Source: Magnolia sinica (lineage: Eukaryota; Streptophyta; Magnoliopsida; Magnoliales; Magnoliaceae). From it: a DNA stretch of 64,000 nucleotides. Numbering within the stretch: position 1 is the stretch's first letter; each line of letters starts with the position of its first letter. The DNA lies in the NCBI RefSeq assembly GCF_029962835.1, contig NC_080575.1, positions 62,041,493 through 62,105,492 of the forward strand, given 5' to 3'. A program made the translations under genes and the position numbers. Under the pieces are notes generated by a model, which saw only the letters and a list, made by a program, of their open reading frames with translations, made no database searches and had not been told where the DNA came from. Of this stretch, positions 36,722 through 42,700 are shown one piece after another.

Positions 36722-39700
36722 AGAGAAGAAGAAGAGGAAAAGAAAGGAAAAAGGTTAGGGTTTTTTATTTATTTTTTTTCTTTTTTTTTCCAAGGAAAGA
36801 CTTTGATTCAAAATGGGGAATCGAGACATGCAATCTTTGTACAATGATGGTGTCAATTCCATCTAATTTTGGGACACCCTAGGCTCAATTCAATTCCAAA
36901 AATCAAATGTTATTATCATCCTTAAAGCCTGATCATGGGATCATAGCTCATTTGTGATAGCAGTCGCACCAAGCATAGTGACAAATCACATTATTGGCAA
37001 TTTCTCAGTTCGGAAATTTCTCAGGAGATTTTTGGATTTCATGGGACAATATTGGAAAAAGCTCGCTGAAAATAAAAATTCAAAATATTTATTATATAAT
37101 AAAAGAATTTAGAACTTATGTAGAGTATGTAGAACTTCTTTTATTTACTGTATGTATGTATGTAGTACCTATTATATTATAAATTAGAGCATTATTTGTA
37201 CTGAATTAGTGCATTAAAATTAGTAGATTAAAATCGTATTTATTAATTAATTTAAATTTTCGAAAAAGAAAAAAAAAAAAGTTTGATCAATTGTATATTA
37301 AACATGTGATGAGGAGTCTATTAGACACTCCCTTATCATTTTCAGTGTATAACCACTCCGAACATGGACTCGATTATTAAGTTTTAACTTTGACATATTT
37401 GCAAAAAAATTTCAGAACATAATATTATATTAGAAGTTCAGCGACTCAACGAACATCTTGAATGCCTTAAAAGAATGAATTAATTGAAAGATGTTAAATA
37501 CTTGATCTTAGATTTCCATTCAGAGATCCATAAAATACAGAGGAACAGGCAAAGACGCAAGATATTACCTGCAAATGCACTACACAAGACTGAACTGCTA
37601 CAAAAGCTTGTTTGAAGATCTCAAATGGAAAAGCCTCGGTAGGTATGTCATAAGGATATTGCTGCAAAAAAAAAAAGCATGCTAGCAGTGTTATCTTGAG
37701 CTTTATAATCCCAAATGCATTGTCAAGGAATAAAAATGCCTAAATCTTTTTCAGTTAAGAAAAGTTTTTTTTTTTTTAAAGGTAATTTCCAAAAGCAACT
37801 GAAGGTTCATATGCAAGCAACCTGAAACAATGAACCAGCCATAAACCAAACTGTGTCTAGCTCATTGTACTCTCTCTTGATCCCTTCATCCCTTTCAAGC
37901 ACTTCAGCCTGAATTATTGTGACAAAGAAAATACTTAGCACAACAATCAACTTAAATTTTACAAGGATGGCATGGTAACAGGATGAACTTTACATTCATT
38001 TGACATTAATGAAAGTGGCAACTGGAGTATAAACACAGATAGGTCCAGGTCACTAGATCAGATATTACCCTTGTAGGGCTGCCGGTCAGGTATGCCAATT
38101 CACTTTCTGACCACAGAAGTGGAGATTCAACAGCAAGCTGCCCTCTTCCACGTTGGCGATCAAGCTCTCTAATAAATGGATGCCAGAAAGACTTCTTCCC
38201 CTGCTTCTTTTCATACATGAGATACAATGCCAAGCAGGCCAACTCTGATAATTTGTTGGTTGTTAACAACTCCGCTGCATAAAAGAAGTTTTTTTTCCAA
38301 CAGTAAGAGGCGAAGTTTGAAACCCTGAACTGAAAATAACAGTCTCGAAGGCATCACCACTAGGGTAAAGGTTAAACTTCAAGGCATATTTTTTCTTTAA
38401 TCAAATCGAATTCTGTTCAACCAAATGAGCTTCAATACCAAATTCTTTTCAGACAACTGGAAAGCAGTTACTCCTGGACCCCAGTGCCCAAACATCAATT
38501 AGTTACAATGCATAGATTCCTAAAATGCACTCGTTAACTACTGAAGCTAAAAATGCCAAGAGTGAATCCATGGTGTGCATGAAAATTTACTGTTATAAAT
38601 AAGATACATAATTTAAGCAACGAATATCAGCACTGTTGTATATACAGGGATTGAAAGGAGGAAACAACATAAGGGCATGTTTGGATTGATCGTACACCGC
38701 CGTAAAGTAATGTAAAATGTAATGATTACAAATAACAATACCTGTCAGATGGAAATCAGATAATTTGATTGAGGATTTCTGTCTTTGGATAAGCGTCATA
38801 AACTTGTAATGATGATAATATTACATTACTGTAATGTCAAATCACTGTGGTAAAATGCACTGATGTGTGTGTTTGGATATGGGATTTCCACTAATAAACG
38901 ATGTAAAACTGTAATTATTATTTGTCTTGTATTCCGCCTGCATTTGGCCACCAAATTACGTGGATAAACAACCATCGTAAAACGGTAATGATGACACTTT
39001 TACATTACGGCGGTATATGATCAATCCATGCACACCATAAAAAAATCTAAGCAATCAGCTTCAACACTCTGTGATACAAATTCAAGATAATGTTAACACC
39101 AGATGTGACTTGTCATGCCACCCAGTACCTGCGACACCACAAGCACAAGGCTGCGCTGGCTGGAAATACAGCAACAACTAGGATGAGAACATCAAGGGTA
39201 TCTAAAGAATTATTTTTAAGCAGTCGACAAAGACGAAACCATTTTTTGTATTACTTTCGTAGTATTTATGAATTCAGATGAAGAATAATGGATGATTCGA
39301 GTCATAGCTTGATGGCTGCAACCTACGCCTTCCCATTGAGGTGGAAGTACGGAAACCACTGAGTGGGAGAAACCTATTCGGAGAGCTTAGCAGCTTTTCG
39401 TTGGATCACAATATCAATAATATCGGCCGATATTATCAATATCACACTCACATGATACAATAATGCCCTTTAATCTCTGGAATTCTGGATATCAGCAATA
39501 ATATCGCACGATATCGCTAGATATCGCAGATATCACTAAATATCGCACTGTTCCCCATATATTTTTACTGTGTATCGACAATATCGTCAATACTCATATC
39601 CACATGGTCATATGCTTTCTCAATGTTGAGCTTAAAAATTACTCCCTTGGACCCCTATCAATGCATTCATGAGCCACAAGAGCCCCATCCAAAATATGTC

Positions 39701-42700
39701 ATTCATGCAAGAAGACCCATTGCGATAAAGAAATTACATTTCCAAGCATTCACAGAATCTTGTCGTAAAGATCTTAGCCAAGATATTATAGGGGCTACTA
39801 ATGCAGGGGCATTTTCACACTGGGCTCGAGTGGGGTAGCCCGTGGGATGCGGGGACACACTCGGGGGGGGGGGGGTCTTGTGTTTGAGACTCCTCACCGA
39901 GGGTGATTAATGCAGGGCCATTTCACATCGGGCTCGAGTAGGGTAGCCCGTGGAATGTGGGGACACACTCAGGGTGGGCGTCCTATGTGATTTGAGGCCT
40001 ACGAGCCCACGAGGGGGGGTTCAGCCGAGGTCCTAACCCATGAGATGTGGGGCCTGGGCTATGAGATAAAGGGATTAATTCGTCATACTCTAACAGTTCA
40101 AGCTTTTAGAGCAAGTGGTTAATTGTCCTGCATCAAATTAGTATCAGAGCGGGAGGTCTCGTGTTCGAAACTCCTCACCGGGGGTGATTAATGCAGGGGC
40201 ATTTTCAAACCGAGCTCGAGTGGGGTGGCCCGTGGGATGCGAGGATACACTCGGGGTGGGTGACCCATGTGATTTGGGGCCCACGGGGGAGGTCTTGTGT
40301 TCGAGATTTCTCACCGGGGGTGATTAATGCAGGGGCATTTCACACCGGGTTCGAGTGGGGTAGCCCGTGGGATGCAGGGATACACTTGGGGTGGGCGGCC
40401 CATGTGATTTGGGGCCCACGAACCAACGAGGGGGTTCGGCCAAGGTCCTAACTCATGAGATGTGGGGTCTGAGCTATGAGATAAAGGAATTAATTCATCA
40501 TACTCTAACAATTCGAGCTTTTAGAGCAAGTGGTTAATTGTCCTGCATCAGCCATTAAACGGATTGATGTCCTAAAAACCTTCAAGCTTCAGCCACCTTT
40601 CATAGGGATTACAGCAAGAAAAGATGCACCAAGCCCCTTGCATAACTTGGTCTTTTCATAGAATTCAAAGACAAACTCCTAGGCAACCACCTTTCACCTC
40701 TTCCCACAAAATTTGGAAAAGGAAAAAGGTCATGAGGAAACCATCTGACCCTGGGGCTTTCTCCCACTCCAATTCTAACATTGTCTATTTAATTTCATCA
40801 TCACCTACTGGTTTTTCTAACAAATCCATTTCCTCCTTGCCTAATTGCTCAAATTGTAGACTACCCAACCATGGCCTAACCTAGACCTCATTTGATTGTT
40901 GGTGACATGGACTCGAACAAAGCAAGATAAAGGAGGGTCATTAAAAGCTTAAAGATTTGTTGCTCGTCGATGCAAGAAAAGCTAGAGAGGAAGGGGGCTC
41001 CTTTACGTGATTTATTAGACTTCAAGGAAAAGCTTGTATCCACAGACTTGTTATCATCCTCATGGAGATTTAAGATCTAGCTAGAGATGTAGTCATGTTC
41101 CCAGGAAGGCCAACTTAAGGGGATGCATAGCAAAGGATGAGGTGAGTAGTTTTCCATTTGAATTGGGCAATGCCTACCCGTTCTTTCAATGTACCTGTCT
41201 TTGATTTCATAAATTTCTTTATTTATCAAGAAGAAAGATGTGGTTTGTGGCTTCTATTTTGTGACCTCCTCCATGTATAAAATTTCAATAGATCTCCATA
41301 TTAGGTTTCTATGATAATTTGGATAGGTCTATAGTTTCATTGGTTTTTCTGATTCCAGTGATATCACATGTTGAATTATCTTAGCATAACTAGCAACATC
41401 AAAGATACCACGAGACTATCCAGCTTGCTACAAGCTCTCTTTATCCTCTCTTTTTTTCCTCAGCACATCCACTCACCAACATTACATTTTTTTTCCATGC
41501 AGAAATGGCAAAACAACTTAGAATTGTTTGCAAATTGTCTTTCTTCAGTTTTGTTTTGTTTATATTAGTAATGAGACAATATTTGAACACAAAAATCTCT
41601 TTGGAGGGTTTCATTAATCTGGGAATAAAATACATTCCGGGATGTGAGATACACAAGCTCTTATTTACATCACTTGGGGAAAACCCTTGATTAAAAGGGA
41701 AAATTGAAGTATACAAATAATGAATGCATGTGCAATGCATGCATATAATGCCATGATGCGCATGTTAGAATGTTTGCACCTGTAGTTGTAGGGATCAGAG
41801 AGTCAATCTCATTAAAATGTAGCACCAAGGAAACTTATTTAACTATCAGGCATCAAGCGCTTCTCGTAAATGTTGGGCATAAAGTGTCTCATGTAGTTGT
41901 GCCACATCAAGAAGTCAATCATGTAGATGTCTAAAGCATCAGGACTCAAGATAGTCAATATAACGAAGCGTCAATAGTTGTGTAGTTGCAAAGTGTCAAA
42001 TAGCCCATGTCACCAAGAAGCTGTCAACCCTATGTAGTTGTGAGATGCGTTGAGCTAATCTCTTAGCTATAACTGACCTAAGTTGTTTAATCCCATCAGA
42101 TAGCTTCTCGCAACGCTGTCTCGGTTGGAACTTATGTTTCCAACAATGCCAATGGTCTCATGTGCCAGAGGAAGTGTGGAGACTGGAGAGCCAAGTTGTA
42201 TCCTGATGAACAGAATAAATGTGTTACCCTTGATAGACAAGTATGCCCGTTGAAGCTAGTGTTTAAACCTATGCCGGTAGCGACGAGTAGCATTGATCTG
42301 GAATAGCTTATAAGACAATGTCTTTTGTAGTGTAGCAATAGCAAAGGTACCTGTCAGCAATGTTTGAAACATCGGTATCGGGCAATGTATCGCACCCTTG
42401 GGATATAGATACATATCGGTTAACGCACGGGATATATCGTTTGTATCGCATAATTTATCACACTTTTTGGGAAACATTGGGAAACATTGGGAAAATGGTT
42501 GAATTTTTCAATGAAACTTCAGGTATTGTTAAAAAAAAGACCTTAATACACACTTTTAAATCATAACATCTCAAAAAAAATGCACACAATAGGTTTCCTT
42601 TGTATAGGATCCTAAGGCATATATTGTCTGATTGAACTAAGGCAACTATATTCAAACATAATGCATAACATTTATATATGTATCAAGACATGTATGAAAA

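Noticed and set aside
40135-40186. Possible tRNA gene
   Set aside because: A B-box-like word is present but no cloverleaf stem set can be drawn; the segment is better read as a TRIM primer-binding site and internal region.
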